Shown: in pieces, positions 8,000 through 16,418 of the stretch
Numbering within the stretch: the first letter of the stretch is position 1
How the letters are laid out: every line of letters starts with the position of its first letter
DNA from: Chryseobacterium antibioticum
Lineage (GTDB): Bacteria > Bacteroidota > Bacteroidia > Flavobacteriales > Weeksellaceae
Length of the DNA: 64,000 nucleotides
Assembly (NCBI RefSeq): GCF_012927325.1
Contig: NZ_JABBGI010000021.1
Span: 1 to 64,000, forward strand
Direction of reading: 5' to 3'
The notes under the pieces: generated by a model
The model's input: the letters and a program-made list of their open reading frames with translations, nothing else
Told to the model about the DNA's origin: nothing
Databases searched by the model: none
Translations under genes and position numbers: made by a program

Positions 8000-8962
8000 T
8001 TAAGAAATCAGTTTTACAATTTCCAGAGCAACCTTTAAAGCTTCAGTTCCGTCTTCCAGGGAAACTTCTACATTTTTATTTTCCATAATGGCATCCGCAA
8101 AAGAATTCAATTCATCAAGGATTGCATTATTAGGCTGGATATTTGGGTATTCAAATAAAATCTGGTTTTTTTCGCCTTCAGCATTTTCAATGATCATGTC
8201 GAATGGAGTAGGGTTTTCAGGAGCGTCTTTCATTCGGATCACTTCTGCTTTTTTCTCAAGAAAATCTACAGAAATATAAGCGTCTTTCTGGAAAAACCTG
8301 CTTTTTCTCATAGCCTTCATAGAAATTCGGGATGTCGTAAGATTGGCAACGCATCCATTTTCAAATTCAATTCTTGCATTGGCAATATCGGGACTTTTGC
8401 TTACCACGCAAACACCGCTTGCATGGATATCTTTGACCTTAGATTTTACCACACTCAATAAAATATCCAGATCATGAATCATTAAATCCAAAACCACAGA
8501 AACATCCGTTCCACGGGGATTAAATTCTGCCAAACGGTGAATTTCGATGAACATCGGATTCTGAATATAATCTTTTGCTCCAATGAACGCAGGATTATAT
8601 CTTTCAACATGTCCAACCTGTGCTTTGATGCCATTTTCACGACATTTTTGAAGAATTTCCTCAGCCTGTTCAAGCGTTTGGGTAACCGGCTTTTCAATAA
8701 AAAAATGAAGACCCTTATCAATAGCCTTTAAAGCATAATCATAATGATAAAGAGTTGGTGTTACGATATCCAACATATCAATTTGATTTAATAAATCTTC
8801 AAAATTTTCAAAATATTTATACCCGAATTCAGCTTCTATTTTTTTTCCGTTTTCAATATCTTTATCGTGGAAACCTACCAGCTCGTACTTATCTGATTGG
8901 TTAAGAAGTCTTAAATGAATCTTTCCCAGATGTCCGGCACCTACCAAACCTGCTTTTAACAT
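8000..8962 (-). CDS. Gfo/Idh/MocA family oxidoreductase
   Basis: A 320-residue NAD(P)-dependent oxidoreductase. The N-terminal Rossmann fold carries GLVGAGHLGKIHLRLL, and near residue 91 the family motif E-K-P (FIEKPVTQT) supplies the catalytic Lys. 'LMIHDLDILLS' around 163-173 holds the conserved Asp/His segment of the C-terminal domain. Members act on sugars, inositols or cyclic substrates; the substrate cannot be read from sequence. It is divergent from pcm with only about 130 bases between the start codons. Confidence 0.88.
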   Translation of the reverse strand: MLKAGLVGAGHLGKIHLRLLNQSDKYELVGFHDKDIENGKKIEAEFGYKYFENFEDLLNQIDMLDIVTPTLYHYDYALKAIDKGLHFFIEKPVTQTLEQAEEILQKCRENGIKAQVGHVERYNPAFIGAKDYIQNPMFIEIHRLAEFNPRGTDVSVVLDLMIHDLDILLSVVKSKVKDIHASGVCVVSKSPDIANARIEFENGCVANLTTSRISMKAMRKSRFFQKDAYISVDFLEKKAEVIRMKDAPENPTPFDMIIENAEGEKNQILFEYPNIQPNNAILDELNSFADAIMENKNVEVSLEDGTEALKVALEIVKLIS

Positions 8963-9026
8963 AGATTTTTTAATTTTGGTAAAGATAAGAATTTTAGGTA
9001 TTAGGAAATACGTTGTTGCATTTAGG

Positions 9027-9057
9027 TTGATAAGTATTGATAGTTTTTTTACTTTTG
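9027..9057 (+). promoter_or_regulatory. promoter of pcm
   Basis: -33-like TTG at 9027-9029 and TACTTTTG (9050-9057, matching TAnnTTTG). Because it lies inside the longest possible reading frame (open from 8976), it decides the true start downstream at 9099. Confidence 0.6.
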
Positions 9058-9098
9058 TAGAAACTACTATCTGTAACCTAATAACTACTATCTTACTA

Positions 9099-9752
9099 AT
9101 GATGCATGATTCGTTTGTACATAAAGGAAAAAGAAAAATCCTGGTTGAATATTTAAGACATAAGATCGGGATCTCAGATGAGAATGTACTTTCGGCAATG
9201 AGTGAAGTTCCGAGGCACCTTTTTATCGAAAGTATTTTTGAGGACTTTGCCTACGAAGACCGGGCATTTCCGATCTTGTCGCACCAGACTATTTCCCATC
9301 CCTCAACGGTGGCGGAACAATCGGAGCTGCTTCAGATAAAACCTGGCGAGAAGGTCCTTGAAATCGGAACCGGATGCGGCTATCAGACTGCTGTTCTGCT
9401 GACTATGAAGGCTTTGGTATATACCGTGGAAAGACAGAAAGACCTGTTTGATTTTTCGAAGAAGAAATTCCGTGAATTACATTTGAATCCAAAATTTCAG
9501 AGTTTCGGGGATGGTTTTGCAGGACTTCCGACCTTTGCGCCTTTCGATAAGATCATTGTCACCTGTGGGGCTTCCGTTTTACCTACAGAATTATTGAAAC
9601 AACTGAATGTCGGAGGAAAAATGGTCATTCCATTAGGACCTACCGATGAGCAGATTTTATACCGGTTCACAAAAACGGCTCCTACACAATTTGAAAAAGA
9701 AGAATTCGGGGCTTATAAATTTGTTCCGATGTTGGGAGACACGAACCATTAA
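9099..9752 (+). CDS. pcm: protein-L-isoaspartate O-methyltransferase
   Basis: The enzyme methylates isoaspartyl residues in aged proteins using S-adenosylmethionine, starting their repair. From the start MMHDSFVHKGKRK the protein has 217 residues, the usual size. The frame extends upstream to 8976, but that stretch contains the promoter and has no conserved sequence. Motifs: 'VPRHLFIE' near the N-terminus, then HQTISHPSTVAEQ, which is the PCMT substrate-binding signature, then the SAM-binding VLEIGTGCGYQTAVL, then 'GGKMVIPLG'. Monocistronic, and followed by a very long hairpin. Confidence 0.93.
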   Translation: MMHDSFVHKGKRKILVEYLRHKIGISDENVLSAMSEVPRHLFIESIFEDFAYEDRAFPILSHQTISHPSTVAEQSELLQIKPGEKVLEIGTGCGYQTAVLLTMKALVYTVERQKDLFDFSKKKFRELHLNPKFQSFGDGFAGLPTFAPFDKIIVTCGASVLPTELLKQLNVGGKMVIPLGPTDEQILYRFTKTAPTQFEKEEFGAYKFVPMLGDTNH

Positions 9753-9779
9753 ATAGTAACGGAGATTTTTTCTACCACA

Positions 9780-9826
9780 AAACTGCTCTAAAGTATTTAA
9801 ATAAATTAAATACTTTAGAGCAGTTT
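9780..9826 (+). terminator. 21 bp perfect hairpin downstream of pcm
   Basis: Arms 9780-9800 and 9806-9826 are perfectly complementary over 21 bp around a 5 base loop (ATAAA). It may act as the pcm terminator, although the T run after it is broken (TAGTTTTAAAAG). The stem is much longer than the others in the window. From here to 10096 I see no gene. Confidence 0.7.
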
Positions 9827-10096
9827 AGTTTTAAAAGTTTACCATCCTGAAAATAAGAAGAGTATATCAGCTGAAAATCAAATATTTTCATAGAAACTTA
9901 AGTGTACTTCTCTTCTATACCTAATATATTCAAATTAAAAATAACTAAAAGTTCAAAAAAACTTTTATGACTTTTGTGGTTAAAAATTAAAGTTTTAATA
10001 AACGTTAAGACCGGTTCGGAATAGTAATTGGATTCAATTTAAAACCTAATCACTTAAATTTTATTATTATAGATACGAATAGATTTAAATCATCAC

Positions 10097-10323
10097 ATGA
10101 TTTTAGTAATATTCAGAAAAATCTGCATAATAATCCGGGATATCATGCAGAAAGCTATACCCAGCAGGTGAAGGATTATATGAATGATATGAAAGCTAAG
10201 AATCAGGAAGCAACCAAGCAGGGATTTATCGCTCATGCACAGAAATCGGCAAAGGATGCTTGGGAAGAGATTCAGGAGATGGCTTCAGAGGCCTGGGACA
10301 AAAATAAAGATAAACATCAATAA
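10097..10323 (+). pseudogene. small lysine/glutamine-rich protein gene with a disrupted start
   Basis: A coding-like frame ends at TAA 10321-10323 and reads DFSNIQKNLHNNPGYHAES, then an amphipathic helix rich in Lys, Gln, Ala and Glu ending WDKNKDKHQ. No in-frame ATG exists before 10180. However, an ATG at 10097-10099 is followed by ATTTT, so one missing base (ATGGAT to ATGAT) would restore a 75-residue protein starting M-D-F-S-N-I-Q. An alternative is a 47-residue product from the ATG at 10180, which has GGTGAAGG upstream. A terminator follows directly, supporting transcription. The single-base deletion is inference and could be a sequencing error. I do not recognise the family. Confidence 0.5.
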
Positions 10324-10344
10324 TTTTTAATTCGATAGTTAAAG

Positions 10345-10377
10345 AACCTCACTTTTTAACGCAGTGAGGTTTTTTAT
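10345..10377 (+). terminator. terminator of the small disrupted gene
   Basis: AACCTCAC (10345-10352) / GTGAGGTT (10364-10371) followed by a T run. Confidence 0.8.
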
Positions 10378-10489
10378 TTGAAAATTTCACGACTATCTGT
10401 CATTTGTCCTTGAAATATCTTAACGAATCTTGCGATACAAAAATGAGATATTAAAAATTGTAAACACGAAAATTAAATCAAAATAAAAA

Positions 10490-11473
10490 ATGAAAGTATT
10501 TGTAAATAGAAGGATTCCGCAAACAGGAATCAATATGCTGAAAGAGGCGGGACTGGAAGTTTTTATCCCGGAACACGAAAATCTGTCTCACGAAGAATGG
10601 CTGATCTATTGTCAGAATCACGATGCCATTTTAAGCGTGGGCGGAGAATTTAAATACGACAAAGATTTTTTTGCTCAATGCCCTAATATAAAAACGATCG
10701 CTTTATATTCCGTAGGTTTCGACCATGTAGATATTCAGGAAGCGAACCGTAGACAGATTCCGGTAGGAAATACACCTGACGTTCTCAGTAAAGCCACTTC
10801 TGATGTAGCTTTTCTATTGATGCAGTCGGTGGCGAGAAGAGCGAGTTATAATTTTCAGAAGGTAAAAGACGGGAATTGGGGAGACTTTGACCCGTTGCAT
10901 GCTTTAGGACAGGAATTGTACGGAAAAACCCTGGGAATATTGGGGTTGGGAAGAATTGGTTTTGAAATGGCTAAAAAGTCCCAAAAGGCTTTTGATATGA
11001 ATATCATTTATCATAACCGCCACCAAAATGAAGACGCAGACAAAGAATTGAACGCGACTTATGTTTCTTTCGAAGACCTGATTGCACAGTCAGATGTACT
11101 AAGTGTTCATGCCAATTTTAACCCTGAACAGAAAGACCTTTTCAATGGTCCCGTGTTTGAAAAAATGAAGGATAATACCATCTTTATCAATACCGCAAGA
11201 GGGGGTTTCCAAAATGAAAAAGACCTCTATGAAGCCTTGGTTTCAAAGCAGATCTGTGGAGCTGGGTTAGATGTTACCAATCCTGAGCCGATGTCTAAGG
11301 AAAATCCGCTTTTAGAACTTTCCAATGTATGTGTATTGCCACACATCGGTTCTGCGACCATCGAGGCCAGAACAGGAATGGCGAAAATTGCTGCTGAAAA
11401 TATCATTGCTTTCTCCAAAGGGGAGAAAATACCTTATTGTGCAAATCCTGAGGTATATTCGGTGAGTTCTTAG
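10490..11473 (+). CDS. D-isomer-specific 2-hydroxyacid dehydrogenase
   Basis: A 327-residue NAD(P)-dependent dehydrogenase of the glyoxylate/hydroxypyruvate reductase kind. The nucleotide-binding motif is GILGLGRIGFEMAKK (around residue 150). The catalytic Arg is in NTARGGF, the Glu in 'DVTNPEPM' and the His in LPHIGSAT. N-terminal 'VFVNRRIPQTGINML' is typical of GyaR-like enzymes. The exact 2-keto acid is not decidable from the sequence. It ends in TAG, showing that amber codons are used as ordinary stops here. It is followed 45 bases later by an acidic protein gene. Confidence 0.9.
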   Translation: MKVFVNRRIPQTGINMLKEAGLEVFIPEHENLSHEEWLIYCQNHDAILSVGGEFKYDKDFFAQCPNIKTIALYSVGFDHVDIQEANRRQIPVGNTPDVLSKATSDVAFLLMQSVARRASYNFQKVKDGNWGDFDPLHALGQELYGKTLGILGLGRIGFEMAKKSQKAFDMNIIYHNRHQNEDADKELNATYVSFEDLIAQSDVLSVHANFNPEQKDLFNGPVFEKMKDNTIFINTARGGFQNEKDLYEALVSKQICGAGLDVTNPEPMSKENPLLELSNVCVLPHIGSATIEARTGMAKIAAENIIAFSKGEKIPYCANPEVYSVSS

Positions 11474-11518
11474 TAGCTTGGAATTATTTTTGTTGATAAA
11501 CCTTAAACATTTAATATC

Positions 11519-11809
11519 ATGATACCAGAAAACAATACCAACGAACAGAACAGAAAACTGGAAGAAATGGATTATAATCCCAGTGAAGATATATTTAATA
11601 AAGAAAAACATATTCCGCTGGACGGTGACGGAAATCCCATCCTAAATGAAGAGGACGATGATAAAATAGATAAAGGCCTAGATATCCCAGGAACTGAAGA
11701 TGACGACGATATGGAAAAAATAGGATCCGAGGATGAAGAAAACAACTACTGGAGCCGTAGCGATAACGCAGACGACCACGAAGAAGAAAATGATGACGTT
11801 TTAACCTAA
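11519..11809 (+). CDS. small highly acidic protein, function unknown
   Basis: 96 residues dominated by Asp, Glu and Asn, with blocks such as NEEDDDKIDKG and EEENDDVLT. No signal peptide, membrane segment or catalytic motif is visible. The N-terminal 'MIPENNTNEQNRKLEEMDYNP' and the central 'HIPLDGDGNPI' look conserved rather than random. It probably is intrinsically disordered. Similar proteins are common and unexplained in Chryseobacterium. Its own terminator follows, and it may be co-transcribed with the upstream dehydrogenase. Confidence 0.7.
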   Translation: MIPENNTNEQNRKLEEMDYNPSEDIFNKEKHIPLDGDGNPILNEEDDDKIDKGLDIPGTEDDDDMEKIGSEDEENNYWSRSDNADDHEEENDDVLT

Positions 11810-11832
11810 ATTCTGGATCTGTACAACAGACT

Positions 11833-11864
11833 AACCTTACTGAGATCAGTGAGGTTTTTTTTAT
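11833..11864 (+). terminator. terminator after the acidic protein gene
   Basis: AACCTTACTGA (11833-11843) / TCAGTGAGGTT (11846-11856) with a T run. Confidence 0.75.
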
Positions 11865-11896
11865 TTTTGAAAACCACTTATTCTCTGACGAATATC

Positions 11897-11949
11897 ATTC
11901 CCCTCTTTTGGAGGGGTGGATTCGACTAAAAGGAGAAGACGGGGTGGTT
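11897..11949 (+). repeat. left inverted repeat of the DUF559 cassette
   Basis: Begins ATTCCCCTCTTTTGGAGGGG (itself a small hairpin), continues with GTGGATT and ends GACGGGGTGGTT. An inverted copy lies at 12376-12436 and a direct solo copy at 39955-40003. Confidence 0.75.
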
Positions 11950-11965
11950 AAAAAAAACATAAACA

Positions 11966-12403
11966 ATGAAAGAAATCCTTACCCATATTCAAGGTATTCC
12001 CATCCAAAGGAATTTTGTAGAAAATCTACCCTTTAATCCCTATTTAACAGTATTGCTAAAAGAAAAACGGAAAGCACGTATTTTAAGTGAGGTTATTTTC
12101 TGGAAAAAGGTGAGGGCGGGAACATTTCACCACATTGATTTTGACAGACAACGAATCATCGGAAATTATATTGTTGATTTCTATGTAAAAACTTTAGGAC
12201 TAATTGTTGAAATTGATGGTTCCAGCCATGATGAAAAACAAGTTTACGATGGAATCAGACAGGAATATCTTGAGTCTTTGGGGCTTTTGGTTTTCAGGAC
12301 TACTGATTTTGATGTAAGGAATAATATTTATGTAGTGATGAAGGATCTGGAGTATTTTATTATTCAGCATTTTGGGACCACCCCGTCTTCCAAAATTCTA
12401 TAA
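11966..12403 (+). CDS. DUF559 domain protein (VSR-like endonuclease fold)
   Basis: A 145-residue protein of the DUF559 family, related to the very-short-patch-repair endonucleases of the PD-(D/E)xK superfamily. Candidate active-site residues are Glu42, Asp71 in 'YIVDFYV', Glu82 in 'IVEIDGSSH' with Asp84 and His88, and the later 'LGLLVFRTTDFDV' strand typical of the domain. It is not part of an operon. The gene lies exactly between two inverted repeat copies, and its last residues (TTPSSKIL) are encoded inside the right copy. DNA cleavage is inferred from the fold; the biological role of stand-alone DUF559 proteins is not known to me. Confidence 0.85.
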   Translation: MKEILTHIQGIPIQRNFVENLPFNPYLTVLLKEKRKARILSEVIFWKKVRAGTFHHIDFDRQRIIGNYIVDFYVKTLGLIVEIDGSSHDEKQVYDGIRQEYLESLGLLVFRTTDFDVRNNIYVVMKDLEYFIIQHFGTTPSSKIL

Positions 12404-12436
12404 ATTTTGCAATCCACCCCTCCGGAGGAGGGGAAT
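12376..12436 (-). repeat. right inverted repeat of the DUF559 cassette
   Basis: The reverse complement starts ATTCCCCTCCTCCGGAGGGG, continues with TGGATTG and ends GACGGGGTGGTC. The ends match the left copy almost perfectly while the middle differs. It contains the stop codon of the DUF559 gene. Confidence 0.75.
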
Positions 12437-12570
12437 ATTCAGTCGGTGTTTTTGTTATAGTTGATATTTGTAGTTTAAGACATCATCAAATTCCCTTGCC
12501 TATATTTCGTAATTTGAATATCTTTAAAACTTCAAAACGTTGAATTCTAAACATTGAACTAGATAGCAAT

Positions 12571-14556
12571 ATGACATTTCAAGAACAGATACAGCAGGGG
12601 ATTCCGAATCAGCTGCCACAGCCTAAACCATACGAAACCAATATCAACCATGCACCGAAGCGTAAAGAAATTTTAGGGGAAGAAGAGAAAAAGCTTGCCC
12701 TGAAAAATGCATTACGTTATTTCGAACCTCAGTTTCATGCAGAACTGTTGCCTGAATTTAGAGAGGAACTGGAGAAATACGGGAGAATTTATATGTACAG
12801 ATTCCGTCCGGATTATGAAATGAAGGCAAGGTCCATCGCAGATTATCCCGGGAAATCGGAGCAGGCAAAAGCCATCATGCTGATGATTCAGAATAATCTT
12901 GATTATGCAGTGGCGCAGCATCCTCACGAACTGATTACCTATGGTGGAAACGGAGCTGTATTCTCCAACTGGGCACAATATCTTCTGACGATGAAATATT
13001 TGTCTGAAATGACAGACGAACAGACTTTAACCATGTATTCCGGGCATCCGATGGGATTATTTCCTTCTCACAAAGATGCTCCAAGAGTCGTTGTAACGAA
13101 TGGAATGATGATTCCTAATTACTCCAAACCGGATGATTGGGAGAAATTCAATGCACTAGGCGTTACCCAATATGGGCAGATGACGGCGGGAAGTTATATG
13201 TACATCGGTCCGCAGAGAATTGTTCATGGAACCACGATTACGGTACTGAATGCTTTCAGAAAGATTAAAAAAGAACCGCAGGGAGGACTTTTTGTAACTT
13301 CCGGATTGGGAGGAATGAGTGGCGCACAGCCAAAAGCAGGGAATATTGCAGGCTGTATCACCGTATGTGCTGAAGTAAATCCAAAAATCACAAAGATCCG
13401 TCACGACCAGAAGTGGGTGAATGAGATTTATGAGAATATAGATGAACTGATAGAAAGAGTAAGAAAGGCTCAGGGAAATAAAGAAACCGTTTCTCTCGCT
13501 TACCTTGGAAATATTGTTGAGGTTTGGGAAAAATTTGATGAGAAAAACTTAAAAATCGATATCGGTTCAGATCAGACATCGCTTCACAACCCTTGGGCTG
13601 GTGGTTATTATCCGGCAGGACAAAGCTTTGAAGAATCCAATAGAATGATGGCTGAAGATCCTGAATTATTTAAAGAAAAAGTTCAGGAAACATTAAGAAG
13701 ACACGCTGCGGCGATCAATAAACATACTCAGAAGGGTACGTACTTCTTTGATTACGGAAATGCCTTTTTGCTGGAAGCTTCCAGAGCAGGAGCAGATGTA
13801 ATGGCTGAAAATCCTACCTTAGGAAGAGAATTCAAATATCCGAGCTATGTTCAGGATATTATGGGTCCCATGTGTTTTGATTACGGTTTCGGACCGTTCC
13901 GTTGGGTATGTGCCAGCGGAAAACCGGAAGATTTGCAGAAAACAGATGATATTGCTTGTGCTGTTTTGGAAGAGATGGTAAAAAACTCTCCTGAAGAGAT
14001 TCAGCAGCAGATGAAAGACAATATCCAGTGGATCAAAGGTGCTCAGGAAAATAAACTGGTGGTAGGTTCACAGGCAAGAATCCTTTATGCAGATGCAGAA
14101 GGAAGAATGAAGATCGCAGAAGCTTTCAATAATGCCATTAAAAACGGGGAGATTGGAGCTGTTGTTTTAGGAAGGGATCATCACGATGTTTCCGGTACAG
14201 ATTCTCCTTACAGAGAGACTTCCAATATCTATGACGGTTCAAGATTTACCGCAGATATGGCAATTCACAACGTAATTGGCGACAGTTTCCGCGGGGCTAC
14301 ATGGGTGTCTATCCATAACGGTGGCGGAGTAGGCTGGGGCGAAGTAATCAACGGTGGTTTCGGAATGCTTCTGGACGGAAGTGCTGAAGCAGACCGAAGA
14401 CTGAAATCTATGCTGTTCTGGGACGTGAACAACGGAATTTCCAGAAGAAGCTGGGCCAGAAATGAAGGTGCTGTTTTCGCCATTAAAAGAGCCATGGAAG
14501 CAGAACCTAATCTGAAAGTAACGCTTCCGAATTTTGTGGATGAGAATTTGTTTTAA
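12571..14556 (+). CDS. hutU: urocanate hydratase (urocanase)
   Basis: The 661-residue enzyme converts urocanate to imidazolonepropionate, the second step of histidine degradation, with a tightly bound NAD+. Conserved blocks visible: 'ITYGGNGAVFSNWAQY', 'YSGHPMGLFPSH', the nucleotide-binding 'TSGLGGMSGAQPKAG', 'IGSDQTSLHNPWAGGYYPAG', the 'FDYGNAFLLEASRAGAD' segment and the C-terminal 'NGGGVGWGEVINGGFG'. It is about 100 residues longer than the E. coli/Pseudomonas type, as in other Bacteroidota. No other hut genes are adjacent in this window. Confidence 0.95.
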   Translation: MTFQEQIQQGIPNQLPQPKPYETNINHAPKRKEILGEEEKKLALKNALRYFEPQFHAELLPEFREELEKYGRIYMYRFRPDYEMKARSIADYPGKSEQAKAIMLMIQNNLDYAVAQHPHELITYGGNGAVFSNWAQYLLTMKYLSEMTDEQTLTMYSGHPMGLFPSHKDAPRVVVTNGMMIPNYSKPDDWEKFNALGVTQYGQMTAGSYMYIGPQRIVHGTTITVLNAFRKIKKEPQGGLFVTSGLGGMSGAQPKAGNIAGCITVCAEVNPKITKIRHDQKWVNEIYENIDELIERVRKAQGNKETVSLAYLGNIVEVWEKFDEKNLKIDIGSDQTSLHNPWAGGYYPAGQSFEESNRMMAEDPELFKEKVQETLRRHAAAINKHTQKGTYFFDYGNAFLLEASRAGADVMAENPTLGREFKYPSYVQDIMGPMCFDYGFGPFRWVCASGKPEDLQKTDDIACAVLEEMVKNSPEEIQQQMKDNIQWIKGAQENKLVVGSQARILYADAEGRMKIAEAFNNAIKNGEIGAVVLGRDHHDVSGTDSPYRETSNIYDGSRFTADMAIHNVIGDSFRGATWVSIHNGGGVGWGEVINGGFGMLLDGSAEADRRLKSMLFWDVNNGISRRSWARNEGAVFAIKRAMEAEPNLKVTLPNFVDENLF

Positions 14557-14586
14557 AAATAATCTAATCAACATAATATGTTTGAT

Positions 14587-14622
14587 AAATGAGACTGTCA
14601 AAAAATTGATAGTCTCATTTAT
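14587..14622. terminator. bidirectional terminator between hutU and the DUF262 operon
   Basis: AAATGAGACTGTCA (14587-14600) / TGATAGTCTCATTT (14607-14620), a 14 bp stem with one mismatch, placed between two convergent transcripts. Confidence 0.75.
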
Positions 14623-15282
14623 TTACTTACCAAAATATTTTTTAATTGATGTCGGTATAGTATTATTTGACTTATCTAAATTATTATGATAGGCATGAAA
14701 AGTGTTGTCTGCCGTCCGTTCATTTGGGAAAAGTATAAATAATTTTTCGACCTCGTCATAATTGATATGAAAGTTGGATCTTTTCCTCAAATCAAAAATA
14801 GCGTCATCTAATAATTTTTGAGAATTTCTGTCAACACAATATAATTGTGATTCGCCGGAATGTGCAGGTATAAGAATGCCGTTTTCTCTTCTTCTTCCAT
14901 GTTTTGGGTAATGTGGATTAAATTTTCTTGGAGGCAGTGTTTTATTAATCAATGACCAAGTACTTTTTGCATTACTAAAATGATTTATTCTTTGATTACA
15001 AACTTTGGCCAAAGTAATATTTACTTTGGCTTGTGATTGAGTAATGCTATCAACTCCTTCAAAATCTTTTAGAAAATCTTTCACTTTATTTTTGAATTTT
15101 GGCAACGCATTATCATATTGAATATTTCCAATTGCATTTTTGAATTTACTTTTATTATAGATAGCTTTCACACCTAATTGTCTGGAAACTTCAAATAATA
15201 TTTGAAAGTCTTTAATAATTTGAATTGTTATTGGTTCTTCAAAGAAAGCATCATCAATATAAAAACAAAATTTATCTATCAT
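14623..15282 (-). CDS. unknown protein, third gene of the DUF262/DUF3696 operon
   Basis: 219 residues, family not recognised. No signal peptide or membrane span. The N-terminal third is helical and Lys-rich ('KFKNKVKDFLKDFEG'). The most conserved-looking segment is FNPHYPKHGRRRENG at 121-135, with two histidines and basic residues, followed by 'SQKLLDDAIFD'. A His-rich basic patch of this kind could be a nuclease or RNA-binding site, but that is a guess. Its ATG overlaps the ATPase stop by one base (TAATG), so translation is coupled. Its place as the last gene of a putative defence operon suggests it may be the effector or a specificity factor. Confidence 0.8.
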   Translation of the reverse strand: MIDKFCFYIDDAFFEEPITIQIIKDFQILFEVSRQLGVKAIYNKSKFKNAIGNIQYDNALPKFKNKVKDFLKDFEGVDSITQSQAKVNITLAKVCNQRINHFSNAKSTWSLINKTLPPRKFNPHYPKHGRRRENGILIPAHSGESQLYCVDRNSQKLLDDAIFDLRKRSNFHINYDEVEKLFILFPNERTADNTFHAYHNNLDKSNNTIPTSIKKYFGK

Positions 15283-16418
15283 TATAAATCAAATAAAAAG
15301 TCAGTATCTGTAGTAATTTGATCAAAAAATCCTTCGGGCGCAAAACGAATTATACCTCCCTCTTCTATGATTATTTTATGCGCTATGGAGCTAGGGCTAT
15401 TTTCATCTCTTTCAAACTGATAGATGCTGACATTATCCTTACTAATTCCTTCTTCAGAGTTGTCCTCGTGCTTTTTGCATTGTACAAGAATTCCATTTAT
15501 AATATGATCTGAATGAGATTCTACAAACACTTGTACACCAATATCTACTACCTTTGTAAGAAACTCTATTATTTTAGATTGCGCTTTGGGATGAAGGTGA
15601 GCCTCTGGATTTTCAATAATTATAACCTCTCCTTTTTTAGCAATAAGACCTGTAATAATAATAGGAAGTATATAGCTGTATCCGAAGCCTACATTGATAG
15701 ACTTATAAATTTTCCCATCATTTCTATTATTAATCAAAAGACTTAAAATACTACTTTCTTGTTCTTCCCCTATCAGTTTAAGATTTGCTCCATCTAATAT
15801 ATAACTAAGCCATTCCTCTGTTTGTTCTAAAATTGTATATGCATTTTCGCCTCTATACAATTTCTCATGTACAGTAGTTCCTTGTTTTTTAGTATGGTAT
15901 AATACATTAATGCTGTACTCACCCTTAGCACCGGTATGAATACTTTTTGGAATGGATAATTTTTCTACATATTTTCTAGGACCAATTCTGTCGGCTGAAA
16001 CATAATGAATATTTTTAAAAAAACTAGAAACATCAGCAAGAGATATATTTCCATTTTCTAAACTCAATCTTGCAGATAGCTGCAAATGATCCTGTTCATT
16101 TTCTGATAGAAGATAGTTTACTTTTTCTTCTACACTATCACTTTCTAGAGTAAAACCTATCTCAATTACTTTATTTGTAGTGTAGCTATTTTTTATATCT
16201 TCATACGTCCCAAGTTCTACATACGAACTATTAAGATATATTTGGTTTTCCTCTTTATCCCAAATATTCCAATTAGATTGAGAAATAAGCAGTATTGATT
16301 GTAGTAATGATGATTTACCTCGACCATTTATTCCTGTAAGAAGATTAAGTTTATTTGCCGTAAAGGAAACTTTCTCATCAAAACATTTAAAATTTTTAAG
16401 GAATATTTCTTTAATCAT
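15282..16418 (-). CDS. AAA family ATPase with DUF3696 C-terminus
   Basis: A 378-residue ABC/OLD-like ATPase. Walker A is GINGRGKSS (29-37) right after 'MIKEIFLKNFKCFD'. The signature-like loop GFGYSYILPII spans 244-254. Walker B is EVIIIENPEAHLHP (264-277), and the switch His lies in VESHSDH (299-305). The C-terminus GIIRFAPEGFFDQITTD is the DUF3696 segment. Such ATPases lack the long coiled coil of SMC proteins and usually act as sensors or motors for partner nucleases in anti-phage systems. It overlaps the upstream DUF262 gene by 8 bases and the downstream gene by 1. Confidence 0.88.
   Translation of the reverse strand: MIKEIFLKNFKCFDEKVSFTANKLNLLTGINGRGKSSLLQSILLISQSNWNIWDKEENQIYLNSSYVELGTYEDIKNSYTTNKVIEIGFTLESDSVEEKVNYLLSENEQDHLQLSARLSLENGNISLADVSSFFKNIHYVSADRIGPRKYVEKLSIPKSIHTGAKGEYSINVLYHTKKQGTTVHEKLYRGENAYTILEQTEEWLSYILDGANLKLIGEEQESSILSLLINNRNDGKIYKSINVGFGYSYILPIIITGLIAKKGEVIIIENPEAHLHPKAQSKIIEFLTKVVDIGVQVFVESHSDHIINGILVQCKKHEDNSEEGISKDNVSIYQFERDENSPSSIAHKIIIEEGGIIRFAPEGFFDQITTDTDFLFDL

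Noticed and set aside
8976..9098. N-terminal extension of pcm
   Set aside because: The pcm promoter lies inside it and the family starts at the Met at 9099/9102.
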